Positions 1 to 6,488 of a stretch of 12,706 nucleotides of DNA are shown piece after piece. Position 1 is the stretch's first letter. The number at the start of each line of letters is the position of its first letter. The DNA comes from Bacteroidales bacterium UBA1754 (GTDB taxonomy: Bacteria > Bacteroidota > Bacteroidia > Bacteroidales > Paludibacteraceae), in assembly GCA_002315615.1 (NCBI GenBank), contig DCHK01000040.1, positions 1 through 12,706 on the forward strand. The letters are read 5' to 3'. A program made the position numbers and the translations under genes. A model generated the notes under the pieces. The model saw only the letters and a program-made list of their open reading frames with translations. It made no database searches and was not told the origin of the DNA.

Positions 1-98
1 GCCTGTTCTTCGCAATTTTGGTTGCAGGCAAATTTAAACGATTCGTACGACGATAGTTTTTCAATTGCTTTTACAATTTTTCCGTGGTTATTTTCCAT
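1..98 (-). CDS. Unidentified gene, N-terminal 32 codons only (runs off the window)
   Basis: An open frame starts at an ATG at 98-96 and continues to the window edge, giving 32 residues that begin MENNHGKIVKAIEKL and include FACNQNCEEQ. An in-frame stop at 122-120 leaves this as the only ATG. It begins 25 bp after the ctp stop codon with no terminator-like hairpin between, so co-transcription with the protease gene is plausible. The fragment is hydrophilic, with no signal peptide, and contains a Cys-x3-Cys pair. It is too short for me to recognise a family. Confidence that it is coding rests on the open frame, the start position and the collinear arrangement. Confidence 0.55.
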   Translation of the reverse strand, partial: MENNHGKIVKAIEKLSSYESFKFACNQNCEEQ

Positions 99-123
99 CG
101 TTTCAGTATATTTTTGTTGTTAT

Positions 124-1731
124 TTATTTCCCAATTTCCTTCGATGAAATGAGCAAATTATTGTATTCTTTCTCATTCTCAATGATGCGCAGTGCTTCAT
201 TCAAAATTTCATCGTCGGCATTCACAATTTCGTAATATTGTTGCATATCCCAAATGTCGCGCGCAACTAATGCTTTGAGTTGAGTTAGCAAAACTTTGTT
301 TTTATAGATTTCATCCAACTTTTCGGGCAATTTCACATCTTCTTGTTTTGCATTTTCTATAAGCATTTTCACAAACTTTTCTGGAACATTGAAGTTTGCT
401 TTGTAGTCGATGAATGTAGAATATTTTTCGTTTATTTCTTTACGACTTATATCAAGAAAAGCCGAAACTGTTTTCTGAATAATGCCTTTATTCGCCATTT
501 CGCGATGATATTCGGTATATTTCAGTGTATCGAGTGGAACAAAAATATCTGGCATTATGCCACCACCACCATAAACTGTTCGATGAAAGAGCAACGTCTC
601 TTTTTTCAACGAATCGGGGAAAGCGATGCTGTCTTGATGTTGCAGTTCGCCACGATTGTAGCGGTCTATCAAATCGTGTTGATATTTTTCGTAACCATCG
701 TCGTATGGTCGCTGAATACATCTGCCCGTAGGCGTATAGTAGCGTGCCACTGTGAGTCTAATGAGCGAGCCGTCCATCAGTGGTACGGGGCGTTGAACAA
801 GTCCTTTGCCGAATGAGCGACGACCGACAACCACACCTCTGTCCCAATCTTGAACTGCGCCCGTTACGATTTCGCTTGCCGAAGCCGAATATTCATCAAT
901 AAGAATTGCCAATCGACCTTGTTCCCAAAAACCGCGCGAAGTGGCTACATCGGTTGTTTTGTGCTGATGTGTTCCTTCGGTGTAAACAATGGCTTGGTCT
1001 TTTGTCAAAAACTCATCTGCCAAGTCGATAGCCGTATTCAAATATCCACCTCCATTACTTTTTAGGTCGAGAATAAGGTATTGCATTCCTTGCGTTTTGA
1101 GTTTAAGCAGTGCTTCCAAAAATTCTTTGTAAGTCGTTGCAGCAAATCGGTTCAATTTAATGTAACCCGTTTTGTCGGTCAACATATAGGCAGCATCGAG
1201 ACTATAAATAGGAATTTTGTCTCGAACGATGAGAAATTCGATAAGGTTCTTCACACCACGACGTGCCACTTTCACCTTTACCGAAGTTCCTTTTTTGCCA
1301 CGAAGCATTTTCATTATGTCCGACGTCTGCATTTCCACACCTGCAATAAGTGTATCGTTCACATATACAATTCTATCGCCAGGCAAAATGCCAACCTTTT
1401 CAGACGGACCACCTGCGATGGTTTGGATAACGTAAAGCGTATCTTCTTGCATATTGAACGAAACGCCTATTCCCTCGAAATTTCCTTCGAGCGGTTCGTT
1501 CATTTTTGCTACTTCCTCTTTGGGTACGTAACTTGAGTGAGGGTCTAACTTATGCAACATTCCTTCGATAGCATCGCCCACAAGTTTTTCTTCGTTCACT
1601 GTATCTACATACAAAGCCGAAATGGCGTTTGCCGCTTCGGTGAGTTTGTACACTTGTGGCGTCACGCGAAACTGCTGTGCAAATGTTGCACTGCAAACAA
1701 ATAAGGAATATATCAAAAACAGACGTTTCAT
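124..1731 (-). CDS. S41 family (CtpA/Tsp-type) C-terminal processing serine protease, exported
   Basis: This 535-residue protein is a periplasmic processing protease that cuts other proteins near their C-termini. Residues 1-18 form a signal peptide (MKRLF, hydrophobic core, TFA then QQ). A PDZ domain spans about 85-160, with the carboxylate-binding loop at FEGIGVSF and GILPGDRIVYVN. The peptidase core spans about 185-345. It carries SASASE with the nucleophile at Ser284, Asp295 in QDW, and Lys309/Gln313 in FGKGLVQ, matching the Ser-Lys dyad and partner residues of E. coli Tsp. The C-terminal 150 residues are charged and helical. The ATG at 1731 gives a proper signal peptide, and a TATCTTTG promoter element lies 26 bp upstream. 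The substrate cannot be read from the sequence. Family assignment is secure; I leave the symbol empty because Bacteroidetes carry several S41 paralogues. Confidence 0.95.
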   Translation of the reverse strand: MKRLFLIYSLFVCSATFAQQFRVTPQVYKLTEAANAISALYVDTVNEEKLVGDAIEGMLHKLDPHSSYVPKEEVAKMNEPLEGNFEGIGVSFNMQEDTLYVIQTIAGGPSEKVGILPGDRIVYVNDTLIAGVEMQTSDIMKMLRGKKGTSVKVKVARRGVKNLIEFLIVRDKIPIYSLDAAYMLTDKTGYIKLNRFAATTYKEFLEALLKLKTQGMQYLILDLKSNGGGYLNTAIDLADEFLTKDQAIVYTEGTHQHKTTDVATSRGFWEQGRLAILIDEYSASASEIVTGAVQDWDRGVVVGRRSFGKGLVQRPVPLMDGSLIRLTVARYYTPTGRCIQRPYDDGYEKYQHDLIDRYNRGELQHQDSIAFPDSLKKETLLFHRTVYGGGGIMPDIFVPLDTLKYTEYHREMANKGIIQKTVSAFLDISRKEINEKYSTFIDYKANFNVPEKFVKMLIENAKQEDVKLPEKLDEIYKNKVLLTQLKALVARDIWDMQQYYEIVNADDEILNEALRIIENEKEYNNLLISSKEIGK

Positions 1732-1756
1732 TTGTGTACTTTTTTCTCTAAAGACA

Positions 1757-1764
1757 CAAAGATA
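1757..1764 (-). promoter_or_regulatory. Candidate -7 element (TATCTTTG) for the S41 protease gene
   Basis: The minus strand reads TATCTTTG here, an exact match to the Bacteroidetes -7 consensus TAnnTTTG. It ends 25 bp before the ATG at 1731, in the 83-bp gap after the WbqC gene. I see no TTTG -33 element at the expected 19-21 bp spacing, so only the -7 box is supported. It suggests the protease can be transcribed independently of the dapB-lepB genes upstream. Confidence 0.55.
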
Positions 1765-1814
1765 ATAAATTTTGAGAAAAAATGAACGTGATTAACTCCT
1801 TCTAAAAAAACTCG

Positions 1815-2420
1815 CTACTTTAACCACAATTTTGCTTCGTTGCCCATATTGAAAAGCAAATCGATGATGCTAAGGTTTGAAAGAAATCCGAATTTTTGTT
1901 CAAATACTTGGTAATATGGTTTTGGCGAAAAAACAGCATCTGCTGACGGATGACGAGGAGTTATGGCATTTCTAAAATCCAATGCATCAGTGTATTCCGA
2001 CTGATATTCTGTAGTAAAGTTTATATCTACCTCAACATCAAGCAATTCCAAAATTTTGCACTGAATTTCGGTATTGAAATCGAATAAAAACTTCCATTCT
2101 TTTTCGTAAAAAGGACGCAAATCGTCTTCGTAAAACTCAAAAAAAGGCGTAGAATTATAGGCAGTCATTATGGCGCGCCAATGAAGCGTTTGCCAATCGG
2201 AATGCTTTGAAATAATCATATCGCGCGTAAAGCATTTTTCGCCCGTTTTCTCCACTGGAATTGTAAGGGGCAACACACCATTTGGCGATGCTATATGACA
2301 ACGATTGCGATAAGTTTGTTTTTGGTAATGCTCTTCTTTTTCAATCAAACATTTACCTTGTGCCAATTTTGTATAATACTGAATTGGCGCAAGATATGCA
2401 GTAGAAAGAATGGTAACCAT
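1815..2420 (-). CDS. WbqC family protein
   Basis: This 201-residue cytoplasmic protein, with no signal or membrane segment, matches the WbqC-like family (PF08889). Members were first noted in O-antigen/polysaccharide clusters and their biochemical role is not well established. Family-like features are the N-terminal AYLAPIQYYTKL segment, a central block with TIPVEK then SDWQTLHWRAIMTAYNSTPFFEFY (about 74-120), and the C-terminal half with ITPRHPSADAVFSPKPYYQVF. It starts 12 bp after the lepB stop codon, so the two are very probably co-transcribed. From memory, the dapB-lepB-WbqC order recurs in Bacteroidales genomes. I assign the family but no specific reaction. Confidence 0.88.
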   Translation of the reverse strand: MVTILSTAYLAPIQYYTKLAQGKCLIEKEEHYQKQTYRNRCHIASPNGVLPLTIPVEKTGEKCFTRDMIISKHSDWQTLHWRAIMTAYNSTPFFEFYEDDLRPFYEKEWKFLFDFNTEIQCKILELLDVEVDINFTTEYQSEYTDALDFRNAITPRHPSADAVFSPKPYYQVFEQKFGFLSNLSIIDLLFNMGNEAKLWLK

Positions 2421-2432
2421 AATTTACTGATG

Positions 2433-3827
2433 TTATCTCATCGCATTCTTAAAGAATCGATTGAAACGAATTTTACCACCAAAAAGAGATTTTTCTTGGT
2501 CGAGCGAAAGCCATACAAATACCGGACGACCTACAATGTGGTCTTCGGGTACAAATCCCCAAAAACGCGAATCTGCAGAATTATGACGATTGTCGCCCAT
2601 CATCCAATAGTAATCCATTTTGAAAGTATATTTGTTCGCTTTTTCGCCATTGATATAAATCTCGTTGCCACGAATTTCGAGTTTATTTCCTTCGTAATTG
2701 CGAATAATAAATTCGTAGATGGCAATATTTTCAGTGTTAATTTCAACAGTAGTTCCTTTGGCTGGCATCCAAATTGGTCCGTAATTGTCGCGCGTCCAAT
2801 TGATATTGCCAAGTGGAAATGTTTCGCCTGCAAAAAACGCTGGTTCGACAGCAATATTTATCACTGCCGACATTTTTTTCAACTTTTCGTAGTTTGCCTT
2901 TGTAAGTGGCAAATGATAAAGCGGCAAACCACTATTATTTTCGAAATGAAGTGTATCGAGCAAACGGCTCATATCGGCAAACTGAGAGTTTAGCAAACGC
3001 ACATCTGCTTGGGCAATGCCCATTTCATCAATCAGTTTTTCATTGAAATGAACACCATTAGTCTGCACAAAATAATTCAATTGCAAGCCTTCAAAATCGG
3101 GTTGTTTTGCACCATTGATATAAACATCATTATTCACAATTTGAAGCGTATCGCCAGGCAATGCCACACAACGTTTTACATAATTTTCGCGACGATCGAC
3201 AGGACGATAAATAATTTCACCAAAAGTTGCCTTGTCGCTCCAAACTTTATCACGGCCATACACTCGGCAAAGTGTATAATAATCAGGATTTTGCACTTTT
3301 GTACAAACCGTGTCGCCCGTTGGAAAATTGAACACCACAATGTCGTTTCGTTGCACAGTGCCAAAACCTTTTAGGCGTTTGTATTTCAGTTGCGGATGCT
3401 CTATAAACGATTTGCAATTAAAAAACGGAACCGTATGTTGCATCAGCGGAAAAGAAAGCGGTGTCATTGGGTTACGTGGTCCGTATGCCACCTTACTCAC
3501 CAAAAGGAAATCGCCAGTAAGCAATGTCTTTTCGAGCGACGACGACGGAATTCTGTAATTTTGGAAAATATAATTATTGATAAGTGCCACAGCAATTAAA
3601 CACCACACAATAGCATCTATCCAACTCCAAATTTTGTAATACGTTGGATTTGATTCTTTTTTCTTTTTCCAAAATCCCCAAGGAATAAATCGCGTGATGT
3701 ACATATCGAAAATTAGTGGCAACACAAGCAACCACCAAAAATTTCCTACCCACACCAAAAATAGTATCAAAAGCAAACTCCAAAGCGCAAAATGTATCCA
3801 CGCTGATAAAGATCTATTTAATTTCAT
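2433..3827 (-). CDS. lepB: Signal peptidase I, long Bacteroidetes form
   Basis: This 464-residue inner-membrane enzyme removes signal peptides from exported preproteins. Hydrophobic segments lie at about 10-40 (long enough for two passes) and 70-88. The catalytic part follows: IPSSSLEKTL holds the nucleophile Ser97 (IPSGSM in E. coli), NYVKRCVALPGD holds the general base Lys218, and GDNRHNSADSRFWG near 411-424 is the last conserved box. About 170 residues are inserted between the Lys box and that last box, far more than in compact signal peptidases; as I recall this is usual for Bacteroidetes. The open frame extends upstream to a TTG at 3872. The ATG at 3827 is the better start because translation from it begins with a normal KLNRSLSAWIHF amphipathic/hydrophobic sequence, and the 15 extra residues read through an AT-rich repeat. 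Confidence 0.95.
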   Translation of the reverse strand: MKLNRSLSAWIHFALWSLLLILFLVWVGNFWWLLVLPLIFDMYITRFIPWGFWKKKKESNPTYYKIWSWIDAIVWCLIAVALINNYIFQNYRIPSSSLEKTLLTGDFLLVSKVAYGPRNPMTPLSFPLMQHTVPFFNCKSFIEHPQLKYKRLKGFGTVQRNDIVVFNFPTGDTVCTKVQNPDYYTLCRVYGRDKVWSDKATFGEIIYRPVDRRENYVKRCVALPGDTLQIVNNDVYINGAKQPDFEGLQLNYFVQTNGVHFNEKLIDEMGIAQADVRLLNSQFADMSRLLDTLHFENNSGLPLYHLPLTKANYEKLKKMSAVINIAVEPAFFAGETFPLGNINWTRDNYGPIWMPAKGTTVEINTENIAIYEFIIRNYEGNKLEIRGNEIYINGEKANKYTFKMDYYWMMGDNRHNSADSRFWGFVPEDHIVGRPVFVWLSLDQEKSLFGGKIRFNRFFKNAMR

Positions 3828-3916
3828 AATTAATAATGAATAATTAATAATGAATAATATGTGGTACGACAAACATCGACATTTTATTATCCATTATTCA
3901 TTTTTAATTGTTAATT
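3828..3916. repeat. AT-rich 31-bp imperfect inverted repeat between dapB and lepB
   Basis: The left arm, 3828-3858, is two tandem copies of the 14-mer AATTAATAATGAAT plus three bases. The right arm, 3886-3916, pairs with it at 26 of 31 positions. The loop is 27 bases. In the transcript the structure fills the 88-bp dapB-lepB gap: it begins at the dapB stop codon and ends against the lepB ATG. There is no U-run after it in the direction of transcription, so it does not look like an intrinsic terminator. It may be a dispersed intergenic repeat or an RNA hairpin that affects lepB initiation. Neither role can be shown here. Confidence 0.7.
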
Positions 3917-4692
3917 TATTTCATAAGGTCTGTCATTGTATAGGTTTCGCCTTTTTTGAGGGCGCCACTTTTCAGACCATTCGCCATAAATTCCGCTGCT
4001 ACTACGGCACCAAGTGCAAACCCTTCGCGCGAACGTGCAGTGTGTGTCAGTTCGATTGTATCCGCTACACTATCGAAATAAACAGTGTGTGTGCCAGGAA
4101 CAGAACCTACGCGAGTTGAAGCCACTTGCAATTGTTCTTTTTTCGGTTTTCCGTCGAAATTGCCAATTACCAATTCTGTTTTTTGCTTCATTCCTTCCAT
4201 CACTTTCTTTGCCACATCGAGTGCTGTGCCCGAAGGACTATCGGCTTTTTGGTTGTGGTGCGATTCCCACACAGCAGCATCGTATTCATCATATTCTGAT
4301 ATGATAGAAGCCGCTTCCTTCACAATTTTATAGAAAAGATTCACACCAATAGAATAATTGGCTGCATAAAACAAACTTGCATTTTTCGACTTTACAACAT
4401 TTTTCACTTCATCGAGGTGTGCATACCAACCCGTAGTACCTACAATGACAGGAATATCGGTAGAAATCAGTGCTTTAATATTATCTAAAACCACACTTGG
4501 ATGCGTAAATTCTATTACTGCTTCGGCTCCCGATTTTTTCACTGCTTCGGCAATTTCAGAAGCATTTTTCGCTTTCACATCGGCATCTGTTGCAATGGGG
4601 TCGATAGTTGCTACTACTTCATTTCCTCTATTTAGGGCAATTTGTTTAATCATATGCCCCATTTTTCCAAATCCTACTAATGCTATTTTCAT
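3916..4692 (-). CDS. dapB: 4-hydroxy-tetrahydrodipicolinate reductase
   Basis: DapB catalyses the NAD(P)H-dependent reduction step of the diaminopimelate/lysine pathway in the cytoplasm. The 258-residue length is normal. The nucleotide-binding loop is GFGKMGH at 7-13. The stretch VGTTGW at 84-89 is typical of the family. The signature ESHHNQKADSPSGTAL at 143-158 contains the catalytic His145/His146 and Lys149 and the substrate-binding SGTA. The C-terminal domain ends with FALGAVVAAEFM. It is the first gene after the ATPase cassette and has its own -7 element, with lepB and the WbqC gene downstream. The ATG at 4692 gives the expected MKIALVGFGKMG start. Confidence 0.96.
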   Translation of the reverse strand: MKIALVGFGKMGHMIKQIALNRGNEVVATIDPIATDADVKAKNASEIAEAVKKSGAEAVIEFTHPSVVLDNIKALISTDIPVIVGTTGWYAHLDEVKNVVKSKNASLFYAANYSIGVNLFYKIVKEAASIISEYDEYDAAVWESHHNQKADSPSGTALDVAKKVMEGMKQKTELVIGNFDGKPKKEQLQVASTRVGSVPGTHTVYFDSVADTIELTHTARSREGFALGAVVAAEFMANGLKSGALKKGETYTMTDLMK

Positions 4693-4726
4693 ATATTCAG
4701 AATATTATGTTGCTAAAAAAGTTATG

Positions 4727-4734
4727 CAAAGTTA
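4727..4734 (-). promoter_or_regulatory. Candidate -7 element (TAACTTTG) for dapB
   Basis: The minus strand reads TAACTTTG, matching TAnnTTTG, and ends 34 bp before the dapB ATG. No TTTG -33 element is visible at normal spacing. The box lies between dapB and the flanking repeat of the ATPase cassette, so dapB would keep this element whether or not the cassette is present. The rest of the 176-bp gap (4693-4868) holds the 60-bp repeat copy 1 and AT-rich DNA, with no supported gene. Confidence 0.5.
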
Positions 4735-4780
4735 GAAAAAAAATAAATGTACATCGCATTTTATGCGCTCCAAACTTTGC

Positions 4781-4840
4781 AAAACAAAACTGAGTTTTTG
4801 CCAAAGTTGATAAAAATTGACGTGTTTGGCAAAAACTCGG
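4781..4840. repeat. 60-bp direct repeat, copy 1, with internal 14-bp inverted repeat
   Basis: These 60 bases are identical to 6339-6398, and the pair brackets the ATPase gene. Inside, GAGTTTTTGCCAAA (4792-4805) and its exact complement TTTGGCAAAAACTC (4825-4838) are separated by 19 bases and can form a hairpin or a paired protein-binding site. This copy lies about 30 bp past the ATPase stop codon. Read on the minus strand the hairpin is followed by a T-rich stretch (AGTTTTGTTTTG), so it could also terminate transcription, although the stem is AT-rich and the loop long. Confidence 0.92.
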
Positions 4841-4868
4841 CTTAAAAATTACTTCTTGAAACAACTTG

Positions 4869-6293
4869 TTAATGAAAAAAAACGTCGCCATTTATACAAA
4901 TTGGCACCGATGCTCCATAACCATTGTTTGATAGCCCATTCGCCGTTATCATCGTGAGCAAAGTACCACCTTTAAATTTCGTTTCGGTACGAAAAGCATT
5001 TTCACGATTTCTAAGTTTCAACCATTCCTCTTTATCTAAAACGTACTCACCAGATGAATATTTTATTTCACAAATATTTGCGATGGCATCAGCACGTTCC
5101 AAAACAAGATCGATTTGCGCCCCAGTGTCCGAATTTTGACTTCGCCACGTATAATATTGAACTGATATTCCTTCTATTCCAAGTGCCTTTTTTATTTGCT
5201 CAATGTGCATCATACAAACGCGCTCAAATGCTAAACCTCGCCAAGAATTAACTTCTGGAGATGCCAAATGGGTAGTCCAATAGTGATTGTCATTTCCTGA
5301 CTTAGACACAAAATTAAGATAGAAAAGTACAAAAAAATCAGACAATTGGTATATGTTGCCATTACGTTTAATGGTTTTGTTTCGCATTCGACAAGAACGA
5401 ACAAAACCGCAATTGACCAAATTTCGTAAATAAGTAGAAATTCCTCCATTAGAATTTTTGCCCAACTTTTCAAGTAATTCGGTACGTGTCATACCCGATT
5501 TGTTCGTAAATAACAATTCTATTATACGATAATATGGTTCAGGTTGATCAAACAATGTGCCAAAAAGGCGAGGATACTCTCTTCTTAATTCTCCGTTTGG
5601 AGCAAATAGCAATAAATCAAGATTTTGTGCAAGGCTTTTGACAGGCGAAAGTAAACTTAAATAATATGCTACTCCACCAAAAGCCATATAACATTGCAAC
5701 GTACCATCTTGTCCCCAAAAAATGCCACGACTTTCTAAATATTGCTCTGTTTCTTTTAGGTTAAATGGATTTAATGCTATTTCGTGCGTTACGCGATTGT
5801 GCAAACCACCTTTGTTGTCCACAATATTACTTAGCATCCACGAAGTAGCAGAACCACAAACCACCAATGTCAAATTGTTTTGCAACGATGCCCAACTGTT
5901 CCAAAAATGCCCCAACGCTTTTACAAAACCCGAACGTTGTGTGTCAAAACACGGTAGTTCGTCTATAAACAATACGCACGGAATGTTTTTCTTTTGCTTT
6001 GACTCGATGTACAACCGCAATTCCGCAAACGCTTGCAACCAATTTTTAGGTCGTTGGTTCAACTGATGACCAGCAAAAGTTAAGGCTTCTACGAATGCTT
6101 CCATCTCTTCTTCATACGTACCATCTATTACCCCCGACACAGAAAAAGTAAAGAAGTCTCCCAATACTTGATTGACCAAAAATGTTTTACCTATACGTCG
6201 GCGACCATAAATGGCGATAAATTCGGATTTCCCTGAATTTACATATTCATTTAACAAACGAGACTCCTCTTCTCTTCCTATAAACTTTTCCAT
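4869..6293 (-). CDS. AAA+/STAND-type ATPase (ATPase_2, COG1672-like) with C-terminal DUF234/PD-(D/E)XK-like domain
   Basis: This is a 474-residue cytoplasmic P-loop ATPase. From the ATG at 6293, Walker A is YGRRRIGKT at 29-37 and Walker B is CVLFIDELP at 106-114 with Asp111/Glu112. A sensor-like LVVCGSATSWM lies at 143-153. A winged-helix region at about 265-305 contains TRTELLEKLGKNSNGGISTYLRNL. The C-terminal part at about 350-440 has RGLAFE (Glu357), AQIDLVLE (Asp395) and CEIKYS (Glu409, Lys411), an intact PD-(D/E)XK-like pattern. The open frame extends upstream to a TTG at 6413, but that extension reads through the flanking repeat. ATGs at 6305 and 6293 both follow a TATCTTTG box; 6293 leaves a more usual leader and starts directly with FIGREEE. 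The family is abundant in archaea and Bacteroidetes, its function is unknown, and proposals include mobile-element or defence roles. The gene sits alone between aroA and dapB. Confidence 0.9.
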   Translation of the reverse strand: MEKFIGREEESRLLNEYVNSGKSEFIAIYGRRRIGKTFLVNQVLGDFFTFSVSGVIDGTYEEEMEAFVEALTFAGHQLNQRPKNWLQAFAELRLYIESKQKKNIPCVLFIDELPCFDTQRSGFVKALGHFWNSWASLQNNLTLVVCGSATSWMLSNIVDNKGGLHNRVTHEIALNPFNLKETEQYLESRGIFWGQDGTLQCYMAFGGVAYYLSLLSPVKSLAQNLDLLLFAPNGELRREYPRLFGTLFDQPEPYYRIIELLFTNKSGMTRTELLEKLGKNSNGGISTYLRNLVNCGFVRSCRMRNKTIKRNGNIYQLSDFFVLFYLNFVSKSGNDNHYWTTHLASPEVNSWRGLAFERVCMMHIEQIKKALGIEGISVQYYTWRSQNSDTGAQIDLVLERADAIANICEIKYSSGEYVLDKEEWLKLRNRENAFRTETKFKGGTLLTMITANGLSNNGYGASVPICINGDVFFH

Positions 6294-6316
6294 AAAATTA
6301 CCCATTTTTGTTGTAG

Positions 6317-6347
6317 CAAAGATAACCATTATTTTTATAAAACAAAA
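6317..6347 (-). promoter_or_regulatory. Candidate promoter of the ATPase gene, -33 box inside the repeat
   Basis: TATCTTTG (6324-6317) matches the TAnnTTTG -7 consensus exactly. TTTTG (6347-6343) lies 18 bp upstream as a -33-like element, close to the usual 19-21 bp. The -33-like box falls inside the 60-bp repeat copy 2 (6339-6398), at its edge nearest the gene. A start about six bases past the -7 box would give a leader of roughly 17 nt to the ATG at 6293. Confidence 0.55.
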
Positions 6348-6398
6348 CTGAGTTTTTGCCAAAGTTGATAAAAATTGACGTGTTTGGCAAAAACTCGG
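6339..6398. repeat. 60-bp direct repeat, copy 2, with internal 14-bp inverted repeat
   Basis: Identical over 60 bases to 4781-4840. The inverted arms are 6350-6363 and 6383-6396, with a 19-base spacer. This copy lies between the aroA stop codon and the ATPase start. The two copies are 1558 bp apart in the same orientation, so homologous recombination between them would delete the ATPase gene and leave one copy. The bases outside the two copies differ, and I see no obvious target-site duplication. Confidence 0.92.
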
Positions 6399-6400
6399 AT

Positions 6401-6448
6401 GAGTTTTTGCCAAAAGTGATAGTTTTTGCGTATATTTGGCAGAAACTC
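6401..6448. repeat. Diverged third unit of the palindromic repeat next to copy 2
   Basis: GAGTTTTTGCCAAA (6401-6414) recurs two bases after copy 2. Its partner TTTGGCAGAAACTC (6435-6448) matches the inverted arm except for one base. The spacer is 20 bases and resembles the copy-1/2 spacer with small changes (GTGATA against GTTGATA). The arms are conserved while the spacer has drifted, which suggests the arms are what is recognised or must pair. The remaining 40 bp to the aroA stop shows nothing further except a short TTTCTAGAAA palindrome. Confidence 0.85.
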
Positions 6449-6488
6449 AAAGGGAAATAGCACAAATTTCTAGAAAAATGAGGGGTAA

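Noticed and set aside
343..816. Plus-strand 157-codon open frame inside the S41 protease gene
   Set aside because: It has no recognisable domain and lies wholly antisense to a gene with an intact catalytic set. Long antisense frames are common in this composition.
4755..4767. Small inverted repeat CGCAT/ATGCG upstream of the dapB promoter box
   Set aside because: Five-base arms with a three-base loop are too short to support a regulatory site or terminator.
4697..4891. A 64-codon minus-strand open frame whose product shares the segment PSFCQTRQFLSTLAKTQFCF with the upstream extension of the ATPase frame
   Set aside because: The shared peptide is only the translation of the 60-bp repeat in the same frame. 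The frame overlaps the ATPase 3' end and has no family resemblance, so it is treated as a by-product of the repeat.
6294..6413. N-terminal extension of the ATPase frame back to a TTG codon
   Set aside because: The extra 40 residues read through the palindromic repeat and the promoter region. The family-like sequence begins at FIGREEE, right after the ATG at 6293.
4781..6448. Possible CRISPR array from the repeated GAGTTTTTGCCAAA motif
   Set aside because: There are only three units, two of them separated by a whole gene, with self-similar spacers and no cas genes.
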